Below, piece by piece: positions 1 through 11,715 of a DNA stretch of 64,000 nucleotides. The notes below the pieces were generated by a model. It was not told the DNA's origin. It saw nothing but the letters and a program-made list of their open reading frames with translations, and made no database searches. The DNA is taken from contig NC_090176.1 in the NCBI RefSeq assembly GCF_024679245.1, forward strand, positions 23,886,546-23,950,545. Reading direction: 5' to 3'. The position numbers and the translations under genes were made by a program. Each line of letters begins with the position of its first letter. Position 1 is the stretch's first letter. Source of the DNA: Pseudorasbora parva (Eukaryota > Chordata > Actinopteri > Cypriniformes > Gobionidae).

Positions 1-430
1 GCTAATAACTTCATCCTGTAATTGATCTTTACAAGCCTTTTTTATCTGTATGAGGGTAGCTATATCCTCTTTTTAAAACCGGATACAGAAACTATAATAA
101 AATTAGGATAACATTGATTAACATAGAATTCTTTACTTCTTGAAGAATTATATCAACATCAACTGTCGTTCAATAAAATGCATTCAGAACTAGCCTCTGT
201 GGAACAACAGTGGCATCTACAGATGGGTTAGTGTAAGAACATTTAACATGAAAAATGTAAATACAGTATATTTTACAGGTTTGTCTTTTCGTCTGTGTTC
301 ACAACATAATATATGCACGCATAAAATTAAGAGAAACTGAGAGGTAAAATGTAATATAGTCAGTTTCTAAAGAGAGTTACGTTGATTTATAGCAGGTCTT
401 ATCAAACAAAAAAACATTTTCACGTCCTTT
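1..430. other. Upstream AT-rich DNA, no gene assigned
   Basis: This is AT-rich sequence before the NUP35 promoter. I see no complete exon. The first 75 bases are open on the minus strand, but that is too short to call. Confidence 0.4.
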
Positions 431-597
431 CCTGCAGGGGCGCGCGCTGGTCTCGTGAAAGCGGAAGTGCCGCGCGTTTGTCGGCTCATTTGACCACGCG
501 CAACTTCCGTCTGGTTCAAAAAATTTTTTGCACTCTTTTTTTATTTGGTTAAACAGGACTAATCTTTTGTCCGAGGCGGCCGTGTTAGTGACCCGGT
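430..597 (+). promoter_or_regulatory. NUP35 promoter and 5' UTR, GC-rich with ETS-like motifs
   Basis: A short CpG-rich patch in AT-rich surroundings lies directly upstream of the NUP35 start codon. It holds CGGAAGTG at 462-469 and the opposite-strand motif ACTTCCG at 503-509, both matching the ETS core. No TATA box is obvious at a useful distance. This composition fits a housekeeping promoter. The exact transcription start cannot be fixed from sequence alone. Confidence 0.6.
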
Positions 598-610
598 ATG
601 GATATCCAGA
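598..610 (+). CDS. nup35: NUP35 exon 1 (coding part)
   Basis: The ATG at 598 has G at +4 and encodes MDIQ plus one base. It ends at a consensus donor, A|GTGAGT. The start is chosen because the frame joins exon 2 to give [14 protein letters not shown]. Confidence 0.9.
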
Positions 611-3600
611 GTGAGTTTTCGTGCTTTACTCGAGTCCTTTGTTTGTAGATGTATTTGATGAGTTTGTAGAAACGTGCGTAATTGGGGCTGTGTTAATATG
701 ACCATTTACTTAGCGACACTACAGCAGAAAGTCAGTTTTTTAGCAGCTAACGTTAATGCAACTAACGCATATGCGAGTAAAGTTATTCCATATTTGATAA
801 GTTACAGTGACAAACAGTTGCCTCCTTGAATGATTATGTGCCCGCTTGTCTGCATATAGATGTTAAATGCATGGTTCTAGATGGTAGTTTACATGAAGTA
901 TTAAACTATCCAACACGTTTTGATGTCTTATAACAGGTATTGAACCAATGACACTTGGCTCCCCAACCTCCCCCAAGCCTGGGGCTCAGTTTTTACCTGG
1001 CTTCCTGATGGGAGACCTTCCTGCCCCTGTTACACCCCAACCCAGGTCTTTTGGGCTAACTGGAGGTGGGGCAGAAACAAGGTCTCCCCTTCTGGCTGGT
1101 AAACACTTATTTATTATTCTTTGTTGTGTTTTGCTAATACTAAGAAATTCAAACTTCGTTTTTCATGCATAGCAGAGAAGTTACTTCGTAAGAGATTTTA
1201 TCCTCTCTTGAATCAGGTGGGTCTCCTCCTCAGCCTGTGGTCCCAACACCTAAAGACAAGAGTGGAGCTCCTCCAGTCAGAAGCATCTATGAAGACCTCA
1301 ACGGTTCCTGTCTGGGAATGTCACCCCTTGCTGCTCGCAAACAAGTGAGAAGTGCAAACAAGCTTGTGGATTTAATTTGAAACAGAATCATGCATCCTGT
1401 GTTTACAAAAATATTGCTTGCAATATATATTTTACTTAAGTTAGTGAGTACTTATGTTGTATAATTTAAAATAATTAAATATTGAATGAATAATACTGAA
1501 AATAAATCAGCCCTAATCAGATCATGGTAATTTTAGAATTTTGGTATATTAGAAATTTGGTAGCTGAAAGATAATGGGTCGTATTCACTAATAAGTGCAT
1601 AGATTTTTCCCATTTCCCAGCGAATCCCGGCTGTTAGGACATCGCAAAAGACTTGTGTGAAAACGCAAAGCATTTAATCACTGGATAGTTTTTGTCATTT
1701 ATCGAAAGTGTGGTGTCATCTGCATGTGTGGAACGCTTGTCAGAGAAGAAACTATTTTGAAAAGTTAAATTGGTAATTCAGGAAAAAAATTCTCTGAATG
1801 TTCATAATGGATTTTCGTCTTTTGACATTTTACCATTGTGCCATTTCAGTTGATTTTGATTCATATGTGTAAGGGAGAAAGAGCTAAGACAGTGTTTAGT
1901 TTGAAGACAGAAAGAGAGAGTGTATGGGGTTCTCGCTGTTAACATGGGGACCTATCACAAGTGCAGCAGTCATCTACGTCTCATACGTCACAATAACTGA
2001 TCAAATGTCATCTTAACAGTAATGCGGTTATACGACCACCCAAAGTATGTATCTTGCATGTGCCATACATTTAGAATAGCTTTCAGTACGAAAGTTATTG
2101 GTGAAAAATATTTTTTTCAGTAAAAACGACTTACTGAATGATTGTGTTTTGAATATTATTGCACAGATTTAGCGATTTACACTCTTCACATTTGATTTGT
2201 AACTAATTTAAGAGAAGGGATAGGAAGCATTTTGTTAATCAGATTTTGTCCTTGGCTTTTATTTTTTTATTTTTTTACAGCCATTTGCTGGAGTGCACAC
2301 ACCATTGTCTGGTCTACCAGGGACACCAGGAACAGGTAAATATCATATTTAGTTTGATACTTTTTAAACTAATTTTCCAACCAAAAAAATATATTCTTAG
2401 TGTCTTTGTTCTATAGTGTCTAGTTTGTTTAGCCCTGCTGGGCAGCAGAGGAAAACCACTCTTTCCCCAGCACAAGTAGATCCGTTCTTCACACAAGGAG
2501 ATGCTCTGTCCTCTGACGACCAGCTGGATGACACCTGGATCACAGTGTTTGGGTGTGTTTTTTTTAAGTTAATTAAGTTTGATGACTGGGATTATGGCTT
2601 CGTTGTTATCTACATATGCACAAAATTCTTATTTGTTTGTACACAGATTCCCTCCAGCATCTGCTTCATACATCCTTTTACAGTTTGCACAGTATGGAAA
2701 CATAATAAAACATGTAGTAAGTACAGACCAGGTTTCATCATTGCAGTTTGGTTTATAAATTATTTGTAATCGATACATTTCTTTTCATTTAAAGATGTCT
2801 AACACAGGAAACTGGATGCATGTTCAGTATCAATCTAAACTGCAGGCACGGAAAGCTCTCAGTAAAGATGGAAAGATATTTGGAGAAGCCATAATGATTG
2901 GTGTCAAACCATGTATTGATAAGGTAGAAGCACACAATAAATAATTTCCTTGTGAAAATGAGCATGGTGGATGGAAGTGTCCCTGCATGTGATATTTGTA
3001 ACATTAATAATTTTGCATTGTATTTATATATTTTTGACAGAGTGTAATGGAGTGCTCAGAGAAGGGCAGTACTTCCAGTTCTGTGTTCACACCCCCAGTG
3101 AAGGCTCATGGCACTCCCAGTCACCCTTTATCAACTCCCCGATCTGTCATGAGACCTCTCAGTGCTGCTTACAAAGCATCCAGCAGTGACTATCAGGTAT
3201 AGTTGAACAAATGTATTAAAGGGTTAGTTTAAGACTCACCCTAATGTTGTTCCACACCCGTAAGACCTCCGTTCATCCTCGGAACACAGTTTAAGATATT
3301 TTAGATTTAGTCCGAGGGCTTTCTGTACTTTGTATGTAAGTGTATGCACACTTTGCTGTCCATGTCTAGAAAGGGAATAAAACATCATCAAAGTAGTCCA
3401 TATGTGACATCAGTTGGTTAGTTAGACCCTTTTGAAGCATCGAAAATACATTTTGGTCCCAAAATAACAAAAACTAACTTTATTCAGCATTGTTTTCTTT
3501 CGCGTTTGTTTTCAAACCTCAAATAAAGATTCAAACGGTTGTGAATCAGTAAATCGATCAATGATTCGTATCGCCAGTGTCACGTGATTTCAGCAGTTTG

Positions 3601-6600
3601 ACACACGATCCGAATCATTGGTCGATTTACTGATTCATGACCGTTTTAATCTTTATTTGAGGTTTGAAAACAAACGCGGAAGAGAAGACTGATGCTGAAT
3701 AAAGTTGTAGTTTTTGTTATTTTTGGACCAAAATGTATTTCCGATGCTTAAAGAGATTCTAACCAACTAATGTCACGTGGACTACTTTGATGATATGCTG
3801 GACTACTTTTTATTCCCTTTCTAGACATGGACAGTAAAGTGTGCATTCACTTGCATACTCTCTCGGGACTAAATATAAAATATCTTAAACTGTGTTCCGA
3901 AGATTTATCGAATAATTTTATTTATCGAATAGATTTATTGAATAATTACTTTATTCAACAATTTTTTTCTCGTCTGTCAGACTTCATGTTACTCTGCATC
4001 ATTGTTTTATGACAAAGCATATAAATGGTACAAAGAAATAACAGACTTGTTATTTGTTATCTAAAACAATTGACTTGTTTTACAATCCTGCTAGCCCTTT
4101 ATTTAGACCCCTTTATAAGAACCCTTCTCATTCATTTGGTGAGGAACATGGCATTTTGAGCAGAATTTGCAGTAGATGCATATTTGCAGTATTAAGGCTA
4201 ACTGATAATTAATTGATCGTTAAATTAAACGACATTCGATCATGGGAATATGTGTGAATTGACATCCCTAGTTTGAATCGACATTAGGATGTGTGATTAA
4301 TTATAGAATATTTGTATTTTGGGGTAAACTAACCCTTTAATGATGCCAGGGTTTTGTGGAAAGAACAGTTTATCACATTTAGGAGTAAAGGAGCATATTA
4401 TGAAACTTCTCACAAAACTCAAAAGTTTTTACCAAAATTAAGGTTTGTAAATTAGGACATAAATATGAATAAAATGGCTTGTATATTAATAAAAATAATT
4501 TACAGTAAAGTCCCAGTTAGTGGTGTAACGGATCACAAAACTCACGGTTCGGATCACATCACGGATCACTAGTCACGGATCGGATCATTTTTCAGATCAG
4601 AAAAAAAGGGGAAGGAGACTTTTTTTTTTTTTTTTGCTTTCCATTTATTGTATGAAAAATGTTCGTGTTCGCATAACCTATATGGTTATGGTTTTAACAA
4701 ATATAAATAAATAACCAGCTGAATAAATCTCATTTTACTAGTAAATTTGTTAAAGTGTAACATGTGAAATACAACCTGTGATGTGAAAATGGGCCGGTGC
4801 ATATAATGTTTAAACACACTACATTTAAACAATGTTTTATTCAATGCATTACTTTATATTTATATAGTCTAGTACCTTAGAAACAGGCTAGACTATGTTA
4901 AAACAAACATTTTAAATTAGAACTTACAATAGAAAAAAAAAGCAACTCGTTTTTTCTTTCATTTTTTTAAAATCTTTTTAAAAGAAATCCTGCAGGTCAT
5001 AAAGAACTTTTTTTTTCACCTCCAGAAAAGTGCTCTCCATTATTTCACTTGTTTACCTAAAGCTTAAAGCCATTTTTCTTGCTTTACTCAAGGCAAAAAG
5101 CCATATGTTGACTTTGAAACAGAGTACACTTTACATTATATGCATATGTGGGGAAATTACTAGATTTTCGCATCAACACGTGTTTCTTTTACTGTCTATG
5201 GTTTGAATAGGCTACAGACAGCGCGCTGTCACTTTAATTCAGCGCGTTCAGCACAGCAAAACACACTCGGTGCAGAAACGATCGCGGCACTTCGCACTGA
5301 CGGACCGACAGTGCGTGCAGTGTGAAAACTGTAATCTGAGAACATAGTACGGAAAAAATACGCACCGCAAACAGACTAGCTGTGTGTGAAACGGCCATCA
5401 GCAGGTGTGCTTCAGATAGCCATGCTCGATGTAAACCCACTTTCACGCGGCTCTCTTATGCTGCCACAGTAACGTACCTACTGTTACAGTTTTGTCCACC
5501 ACCCTTCTTCCGTCATCATTTCACGGGGAATCCAAAATGCTCTCATACATGCGATGTGAATGATGCCGGAGGCTTTTCAAGTTCTTCTGCTCCTCCTCCT
5601 AGCCAATGTTGACTGATTGCCTTCACGTGAACGACTGCTGTGTGTAGTTTCACTGAAACTTGGCGTGTTTAAAGAAACAAAATTACTTAAAAAGCAATAT
5701 CGGCAAATAAAACGGTCTTTTACTCTGCGATCGCTAAACAATTAAGATGAATCCGCAAAAAAAAAGAAAAAAAAAGAAAAGCGCAATAAATCCATGGGTC
5801 AGGTGCGTTCCGAACCGTGGAGCGTGATCCGTTCGGATCACGGATCAACTGCGATCCGTTGCACCCCTAGTCCCAGTAGTTAGAGCTTGTGTCCTGGACT
5901 CCGGAATCTTTTTTTCTGATTCTGATAAATATTGAATCTTAATTATCTTCTAATTAAAACAAAAAATATTAAATGTTAATTTGTAATTTTATCATAATTG
6001 TGTAAGGACAGACTTATGTCAGGACAATCATCTACTCATCCTCAAATAAGAAGTCATTTTCTTATCAGCGGTTTTATATAGTCTATGAAATTCGAAATAA
6101 ATATTGTGTTTAAATTGCTAAAATAACTTTTGCAATGCATATAAATACTTGATGTCTCAGATAGTGTGAGAGAGACGGATCATATCGTATAAGGTTTAAA
6201 ACATTTCAATAGAGTCAATGTCAAGTAGTAGAATGTGTATGAGTCCGTGTCATAGTTGATAGTACTCTTGACAGAGAGCTTATTTCCGAGAGACGTGCAG
6301 GGAAAGCAATGCGGCTATTTGATTGCTATCATGCTGCACTCATTTAATTACGTTGTGTATCATAGCATACAAGGTTTAAATAATTTAAATCAATGTCAAT
6401 TTTGCCTAGCTTTAATTTCTGAAAGATGCATGATGTCACTGCTATTTGATTTGCACTCGTTTCATTCATAGTTTACGGTTAATCTTTTCACACACTCCTT
6501 GCTTAATGCTTCTAAAAAGGTTTGTAGCTTATAATATCATGTTATACCTTGGCTCACCTGTTATCCATCCAACATATGAAGTGACTCTGTCTGCTGAATA

Positions 6601-7649
6601 TTTCTTCTATTAATTGGTAGAATTTGTTATTCTCTTTGAAGCCAATATCCGTGCCTTTCCAAATAAGGTATTCAGCTTCGTGCACATCCCTATTTGTAAC
6701 GGTATTTATTAATTTTGTTAAAGTTAGTTAATGGTTTGCCAGTTGTTTAGCTCGGGCCCATTAAAACATTTTAACAGAAGGGGTGGAAAGAGTAGTGAAA
6801 AAATATACTCAAGTAAAAGTACCTTTACTTTCCCCAAAAAATAAGTGTGAGTAGAGTAAAAGTACTTGTCCAAAAAAAGTGTGTAAAAGTAAATTAGTGA
6901 GTTCTTGCAGTGAGCTGTGGATTCTGCCCCTTATAATAAGCAATGCACATACTGTTATTCACTTTCTCGTTTGCTGTTTTTCAGAAAGAATGAATATCTA
7001 TATCCTTCTACAGACTTTTTAAAAATGATTCATTTATCAGTAATAAAAATGTATCTACTTCCAAAACAACAGGGAAATACTACAGAGATGGAAAGGTACT
7101 CATCACCATTAAATCGTTAGTATAATAATAAAAAAACAACAACATTTAAAATCATTTGTAAGTCCTTAAAAGGTTAGTTTACCCAAAAATGAAGATTGTC
7201 ATTACTCACTCACCCTCATGTTGTTCCAAATCTGTAAGACCTTCGTTCATCTTCAGTACACAAATGGATATTTTTGAAATCTGAGAGCTCTCTGACCCCT
7301 CCATAGACAGCTATTTAATCAATACTTTCAAGGCCCAGAAAGGTAGAAAAAAATATAGTTAAAATGTGACTCCAGTTAATGTTATGAAGCAACGAGAATA
7401 CTTTGTGCGCAAATAGGTAAAATAATAATTGCTGTATTAGATTCTAAATTTACAAGTGTTATATAAATAGCTAGTTACTGGAAGAAACTGAAATGTGCTG
7501 TAAGGAACAACATTTTAAAAGCCTAATTTGTGAAGTGCTTCTTTTTTCCTTTTTTTCCCCCTGATTCATAGGTTGTGTCAGATCAACAGACACCAAAAAA
7601 GGATGACAGTTTTGTATCGAAAGCAATGGAGTATATGTTTGGATGGTAA
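598..7649 (+). CDS. nup35: Nucleoporin NUP35 (Nup53), nine-exon gene
   Basis: NUP35 is a scaffold nucleoporin of the nuclear pore inner ring. It dimerises through an unusual RRM and binds Nup93, Nup155 and membrane. Coding exons are join(598..610, 937..1098, 1217..1344, 2281..2335, 2417..2552, 2647..2716, 2795..2923, 3041..3196, 7572..7649). They total 927 nt, or 308 residues plus stop, against 326 in human. All introns are GT-AG and phases match across every junction. The N-terminus reads [20 protein letters not shown] and recognisable blocks follow in order: [35 protein letters not shown], a Nup35-type RRM (about residues 155-235, exons 5-8) and the C-terminal [10 protein letters not shown], the amphipathic membrane-binding end of the family. 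No frameshift or internal stop was found, so the gene looks functional. The last intron is 4.4 kb and full of transposons. Identification rests on family recognition and is firm. Confidence 0.96.
937..1098 (+). CDS. nup35: NUP35 exon 2
   Basis: The acceptor TTATAACAG is followed by codons for [16 protein letters not shown] through RSPLLAG. The donor is G|GTAAAC. This exon carries the proline-rich N-terminal region typical of the family. Confidence 0.93.
1217..1344 (+). CDS. nup35: NUP35 exon 3
   Basis: The acceptor AATCAG is followed by codons reading [20 protein letters not shown] and then an RSIYEDL block. The exon ends CGCAAACAA|GTGAGA in phase 0. Confidence 0.93.
2281..2335 (+). CDS. nup35: NUP35 exon 4
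   Basis: A 55-nt exon follows a T-rich tract ending TTTTTTACAG. It encodes [18 protein letters not shown] and ends ACAG|GTAAAT. It is too short for most ORF scans but is required for the frame. Confidence 0.9.
2417..2552 (+). CDS. nup35: NUP35 exon 5, start of the RRM
   Basis: The acceptor CTATAG leads into [20 protein letters not shown] and on to DDTWITVFG. The donor is GG|GTGTGT, a poor match beyond the GT. The exon enters beta-strand 1 of the RRM (WITVFGFP). Confidence 0.92.
2647..2716 (+). CDS. nup35: NUP35 exon 6, RRM
   Basis: The acceptor ACACAG is followed by [20 protein letters not shown] and KHV, in phase with exon 5. It ends CATGTA|GTAAGT. Confidence 0.93.
2795..2923 (+). CDS. nup35: NUP35 exon 7, RRM
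   Basis: The acceptor TTTAAAG is followed by 43 codons beginning [20 protein letters not shown] and ending GVKPCIDK. The donor is AAG|GTAGAA. These are the last helices and strands of the RRM. Confidence 0.94.
3041..3196 (+). CDS. nup35: NUP35 exon 8
   Basis: The acceptor TTTTTGACAG is followed by 52 codons starting [10 protein letters not shown] and ending YKASSSDYQ. It has Ser/Pro-rich linker character with FTPPVK and RPLSAAYK blocks. The donor is CAG|GTATAG. Confidence 0.94.
3220..4336. mobile_element. TTAA-flanked palindromic element in NUP35 intron 8
   Basis: The element runs from AGGGTTAGTTTA to TAAACTAACCCT and is flanked by TTAA at 3216-3219 and 4337-4340. Long arms mirror each other: CAAACGCG and the TTTGAGGTTTGAAAAC segment occur in both orientations around 3500-3680. 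The right arm is interrupted near 3900-4270 by unrelated AT-rich DNA. TTAA duplication fits piggyBac or Kolobok-type transposition. No coding exon remains. Confidence 0.75.
4518..5869. mobile_element. Non-autonomous hAT-type element with perfect 8-bp TSD
   Basis: The element begins TAGTGGTGTAACGGATCA and ends GATCCGTTGCACCCCTA, giving imperfect terminal inverted repeats. It is flanked by GTCCCAGT at 4510-4517 and again at 5870-5877. Subterminal regions are rich in GGATCA/TGATCC words. The 1.35-kb interior includes a CpG-rich stretch (about 5220-5640) but no transposase. It lies in NUP35 intron 8. Confidence 0.85.
6781..6905. repeat. Interspersed repeat fragment
   Basis: The block with GTACTTTTACTTGAGTA-like words (AAGTAAAAGTACCTTTACTT and a second copy at 6855-6868) resembles a dispersed teleost repeat. 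No ends were defined. Confidence 0.4.
7170..7430 (+). mobile_element. Half copy of a TTAA-type palindromic element
   Basis: After TTAA at 7166-7169, the sequence AAGGTTAGTTTACCCAAAA continues with the CTCACCCTCATGTTGTTCCA motif also seen at 3230 and 13363. Only one arm is present before NUP35 exon 9; the other end was not found. Confidence 0.6.
7572..7649 (+). CDS. nup35: NUP35 exon 9 with stop codon
   Basis: The acceptor GATTCATAG is followed by [25 protein letters not shown] and a TAA stop. This is the conserved amphipathic C-terminal tail that contacts membrane in Nup53/NUP35 proteins. Confidence 0.95.
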   Translation, partial: VVSDQQTPKKDDSFVSKAMEYMFGW

Positions 7650-8347
7650 TATTTCACTCACAGGGTCCTGATGAAAAATCTCTGAGACCATCAACAGCCT
7701 CTTATTTGTTGGCATTGCTCTAAAAACTAACATTGGGTTTTTGAGCACAATCACTGAGTGAATACAAAAGCACTTTATCTCTATGTCTGCGGACTAATTG
7801 ACTCTGTGCTGTTTTGCTGAAGATGGACTCTTGAATGTTTCACTTGGACTGCTTTCAGCTGCTGGGTTTGAAGTTGTCTGCTTTGGAGTTAGTCCCTCAA
7901 GTCTGTCCTCAAAACCATACAGGTATAACAACTTTATTGTGAGCATTAGGTGTTTCTGGTCTTAAACATGCCAAAAGAGGGTTCTGCTGGTAACTTAAGG
8001 ATCAAATCATGACACTCCCTCACAGGACCCTATTGTACAAAATCAGAAAATTTGACTTAACATAATTAATGTTAATGGTCTGCTTTATTGATCTCATAAG
8101 AATATCATTGATGACACCTTCAGCGTTTTGAGACCAAGGCCTTATTCTACGATTTAACCATCTTTTCATTGGGTTACATACCTCTGTTTTTAGGTTATTG
8201 TGGGTTTTCACTGACTTTATCAATTATTTTAATAGGACAGAAAATCCATTTTTTTTAGAAATGTCTGGTTTTGAAAATGCCTTTTCTCTTTAATAAACAC
8301 TGTCTGACTTAAAACTGCAGTTTGTTTTCTCTAAGTTTTGTAATAAA
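7650..8347 (+). other. nup35: NUP35 3' UTR with two polyadenylation signals
   Basis: Non-coding sequence after the stop codon. AATAAA occurs at 8292-8297 and again at 8342-8347, either of which could end the transcript. A Tc1-like element begins less than 100 bp further on. The exact cleavage site is inferred. Confidence 0.6.
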
Positions 8348-8436
8348 AAGTACGCTAGGTAACTTTTTGTTTTTTTGTTCAAAATTAACAATTTTATACA
8401 TCATAAGTCCTTCTTCCAAAGCATGTTCTTGACTTA

Positions 8437-9926
8437 CAGTGCCTTGCAAAAGTATTCCTTGAACTTTTTCAGGCTTCAAACATAAAGATATAAAACTATT
8501 ATTTTTTGTAAAGAATCAACAACAAGTGGGACACAATCATGAAGTGGAATGAAATGTATTGGATATTTCAAACTTTTTTAACAAATCAAAAACTGAAAAA
8601 TTGGGTGTGCAAAATTATTCGGTACCTTTACTTTCAGTGCAGCAAACTCTTTCCAGAAGTTCAGTGAGGATCTCTGAATGGTCAAATATTGACCTAAATG
8701 ACTAATGATGATAAATAGAATCCACCTGTGTGTAATCAAGTCTCAGTATAAATGCACCTGTACTGTGATAGTCTCAGAGGTCCGTTTAAAGTGCAGAGAG
8801 CATCATGAAGAACAAGGAACACACCAGGCAGGTCTGAGATACTGTTGTGGAGAAGTTAAAAGCCGGATTTGGGTACAAAAAGATTTCCCAAGCTTTAAAC
8901 ATCCCAAGAAGCACTGTGCAAGCGATTATATTGAAATGGAAGGAGTATCAGACCACTGCAAATCTACCAAGACCTGGCCGTCCTTTTAAACTTTCAGCTC
9001 ATACAAAGAGAAGACTGACCAGAGATGCAGCCAAGAGGCCCATGATCACTCTGGATGAACTGCAGAGATCTACAGCTGAGGTGGGAGACTCTGTCCATAG
9101 GACAACAATCAGTCGTATACTGCACAAATCTGGCCTAAAATTGAACTTTTTGGCAACAATGCAAAACGTTATGCTTGGCGTAAAAGCAACACAGCTCATC
9201 ACCCTGAACACACCATCCCCACTGTCAAACATGGTGGTGGCAGCATCATGGTTTGGGCCTGCTTTTCTTCAGCAGCGACAGGGAAGATGGTTAAAATTGA
9301 TGGGAAGATGGATGGATCCAAATACAGGACCATTCTGGAAGAAAACCTGATGGAGTCTGCTAAAGACCTGAGACTGGGACGGAGATTTGTCTTCCAACAA
9401 GACAATGATTCAAAACATAAAGCAAAATCTACAAAGGAATGGTTCCAAAATAAACATATCCAGGATGGATAGAAGTCTGGATTAGAATGGCCAAGTCAAA
9501 GTCCAGACCTGAATCCAATCGAGAATCTGGAAAGAACTGAAAACTGCTGTTCACAAACGCTCTCCATCCAACCTCACTGAGCTCGAGCTGTTCTGCAAGG
9601 AGGAACGGGCAAAAATTTCTGTCTCTTGATGTGCAAAACTGATAGAGACATACCCCAAGCGACTTACAGCTGTAATCCCAGCAAAAGGTGGCGCTACAAA
9701 GTATTAACTTAAGGGGGCCGAATAATTTTGCATGCTCAATTGTTCAGTTTTTGATTTGTTACAAAAGTTTGAAATATCCAATAAATTTCATTCCACTTCA
9801 TTATTGTGTCCCACTTGTTGTTGATTCTTCACAAAAAATTACAGTTTTATATCTTTATGTTTGAAGCCTGAAAGGTGGCAAAAGGTTGCTAAGTTCAAGG
9901 GGGCCAAATACTTTCGCAGGGCACTA
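8437..9926 (+). mobile_element. Tc1-like transposon, nearly complete, decayed
   Basis: Terminal repeats start CAGTGCCTTGCAAAAGTATT and end CAGGGCACTA, inside a TA duplication (8435-8436 and 9927-9928). Roughly 200-bp subterminal inverted repeats share TTTGAAATATCCAAT and AAGTGGGACACAA words at both ends. The 1.49-kb length and TA target are normal for Tc1-like elements of fish. The right terminal base differs from the left (A for G). Confidence 0.9.
8805..9712 (+). pseudogene. Tc1-like transposase, broken
   Basis: This would be a DDE-family cut-and-paste transposase acting on TA sites. The N-terminal paired-type helix-turn-helix is readable: VEKLKAGFGYKKISQALNIP then STVQAIILKWKEYQ, followed by the GRP-like LPRPGRPFKLS linker. 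The catalytic core continues in another frame with VKHGGGSIMVWACFSS, FVFQQDNDSKHKA (second Asp) and SQSPDLNPIENL (Glu region). There is an early TGA after MKNKEHTRQV, at least two frame changes, and a gap around 9165-9180 where the segment with the first catalytic Asp should lie. It cannot make active transposase. Confidence 0.88.
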
Positions 9927-9928
9927 TA

Positions 9929-10280
9929 CCTTGATTCACTATGGTAAGCCTCTTATAAGAGCCTGTGCTCATCTTGTCATATACATACATTTTTCATCTG
10001 CGAATCTCCCAAGCACAACCAAAGTATTATTCTTCTGCAAAATGCATTTTCCTTGTAATATTTAAACCTACCACGATTTTGAATACTTAAGACTTGACTT
10101 TGACCTTTTCACACTCTTCATGTGGGTGGTTGCTGTTGGTTTGGAATGAAGCATTTAAAGTGTGAAGAAAAGAGATGTTTTTCTTCATGCAATTATATTG
10201 TTTACAAAATTTTGAAAATTAAGAATTCAATCAAAATCGATCAATTTAATAAGTAAATTAATTACCATTCAAATGTTGTG
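9929..10280. other. Intergenic DNA, nothing recognised
   Basis: AT-rich single-copy-looking sequence between the Tc1 element and a microsatellite. No exon or element end was seen. Confidence 0.4.
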
Positions 10281-10300
10281 CATGTGTATACATGATTGTT

Positions 10301-10318
10301 TGTATGTATGTATGTATG

Positions 10319-10377
<59 letters not shown>

Positions 10378-10460
10378 GCATACACACACGTACATATACA
10401 CATGCTTACATACATACATACATACATGCATATATATATATACGTATATGTGTGTGTATA
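10301..10460. repeat. Compound microsatellite (GTAT)n-(AT)n-(CATA)n
   Basis: About six GTAT units are followed by about 26 AT units to 10374. A degenerate stretch with TACA units, another AT block and GTGTGTGT follow. Reading frames through it are repeat artefacts. Confidence 0.95.
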
Positions 10461-11400
10461 TTTGTGATTAGATATAGGTACTAGAATAATCAATCGGTGG
10501 GTTGGTATTCCATTTTAAATTTTGGGATTCTTTTTTTTTCTCTCACACATCTGGCATCCCTCTTGAAACGGATCTCATTCGTGCTTGAATGTTTACACTA
10601 TAAAATCTGCCGAAATACACTTATACTTTAATGGGCCTGAGCTTACAAACTAACAAACCGTTAACTAACATATCTTATATAGTCTAACCGTTTTAATTGG
10701 ATAGAATGTTGAGGAACCAACCTTGTTATACTTAATACATATATTTGCTTCTTTTGAGGCTGTGTTCCCTGTAAGGGAACTGAGTATTATACAACTGAGT
10801 AGGGCTGTCCTCGACTAAGGATTTAGACAATCGAATCAGAATTGTCGAATCTCTCTATGGTCGACCGATAGTCGAATCATCTATGTGTGTGTGAACCTCT
10901 AAAGCTAACTAAGCCTGGAACATAGCCTGCTCAGTTAGTTAGTCAGTTGAGTGAGTTGCTATGGCCACTTGCATACCCTGAAATTTACCTTCGTTTTTGG
11001 AACCGAATGTTGAGGTCATCCGCTTGTTTATTCTTAATCATTCCAGATATGTCTGGAAAATCTCTGGAATCTACAAAGCATGCACATATTTAGTTTTTGT
11101 TTTGGTAATGTATTTATCAATCAGGGTATGTAAGGTGAAGATATGGTCAGATGTTCTAAAATTTGGTAAGAATTCAATTTGACTTTTGTGTTCAGTAACA
11201 AAGTGAGTCTTGTGTTGATAATGCTGCAAAACATCTCCACTTTTTAATTTTTCCCCTTTTGTAAATGGGCTTTTCTTCTAGCTGTCAGGGAAATGTGTAA
11301 CAATATAAATCTTTACTATCACTGTTTATCAATATAACACATGCTTGCTGTATAAAAGTATTAATTTATTTCTAAAAAAAAAAATATATATATATATATA
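10461..11400. other. Intergenic DNA with a hAT-like end fragment
   Basis: Mostly unrecognised. At 10801-10885 the sequence TAGGGCTGTCCTCGACTAA followed by repeated GTCGA/TCGAAT words resembles the end of a hAT-type element. No partner end was found. A short (TA)n lies at 11384-11402. Confidence 0.4.
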
Positions 11401-11404
11401 TATT

Positions 11405-11715
11405 GACCCCAAAAATTTTGAATGGTATATTGTTACAGAAGATATCTATTTTAAATAAATACATTTTTTAAAACCTTTTATTCATCAAAAAAATATCACA
11501 GATTATTAAAAAAAAATATTCAGCTGTTTCCAACAGAATATTAAAATTATTTCTTAAGGATCCTGTGACACTGAAGACTGGAGTAATGATGCTGAAAATG
11601 CAGCTTTGCATCACAGAAATAAATTATATTTTAAAGTATATTAAAATAGAAAACCGTTTTTCAAAATTTTTATATTTCACAATATTATTGTTTTTGTTCT
11701 GTATTTTTGATCAAA
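11405..11715 (-). repeat. Dispersed repeat, copy 1
   Basis: It contains CTGTGACACTGAAGACTGGA and ATGCTGAAAATGCAGCTTTG and ends TTTGATCAAATAAATGCA. It is related in reverse orientation to segments at 20478-20690 and 44680-44935, so it is an interspersed repeat, possibly the 3' tail of a LINE. Confidence 0.6.

Noticed and set aside
1..75. Open minus-strand frame reading EDIATLIQIKKACKDQLQDE, possible exon of a neighbouring gene
   Set aside because: Only 25 codons at the window edge, with a mediocre acceptor and no family match.
10269..10493. ORFs in both directions of 62-74 codons
   Set aside because: Tyr-Ile and His-Thr repeats from the compound microsatellite.
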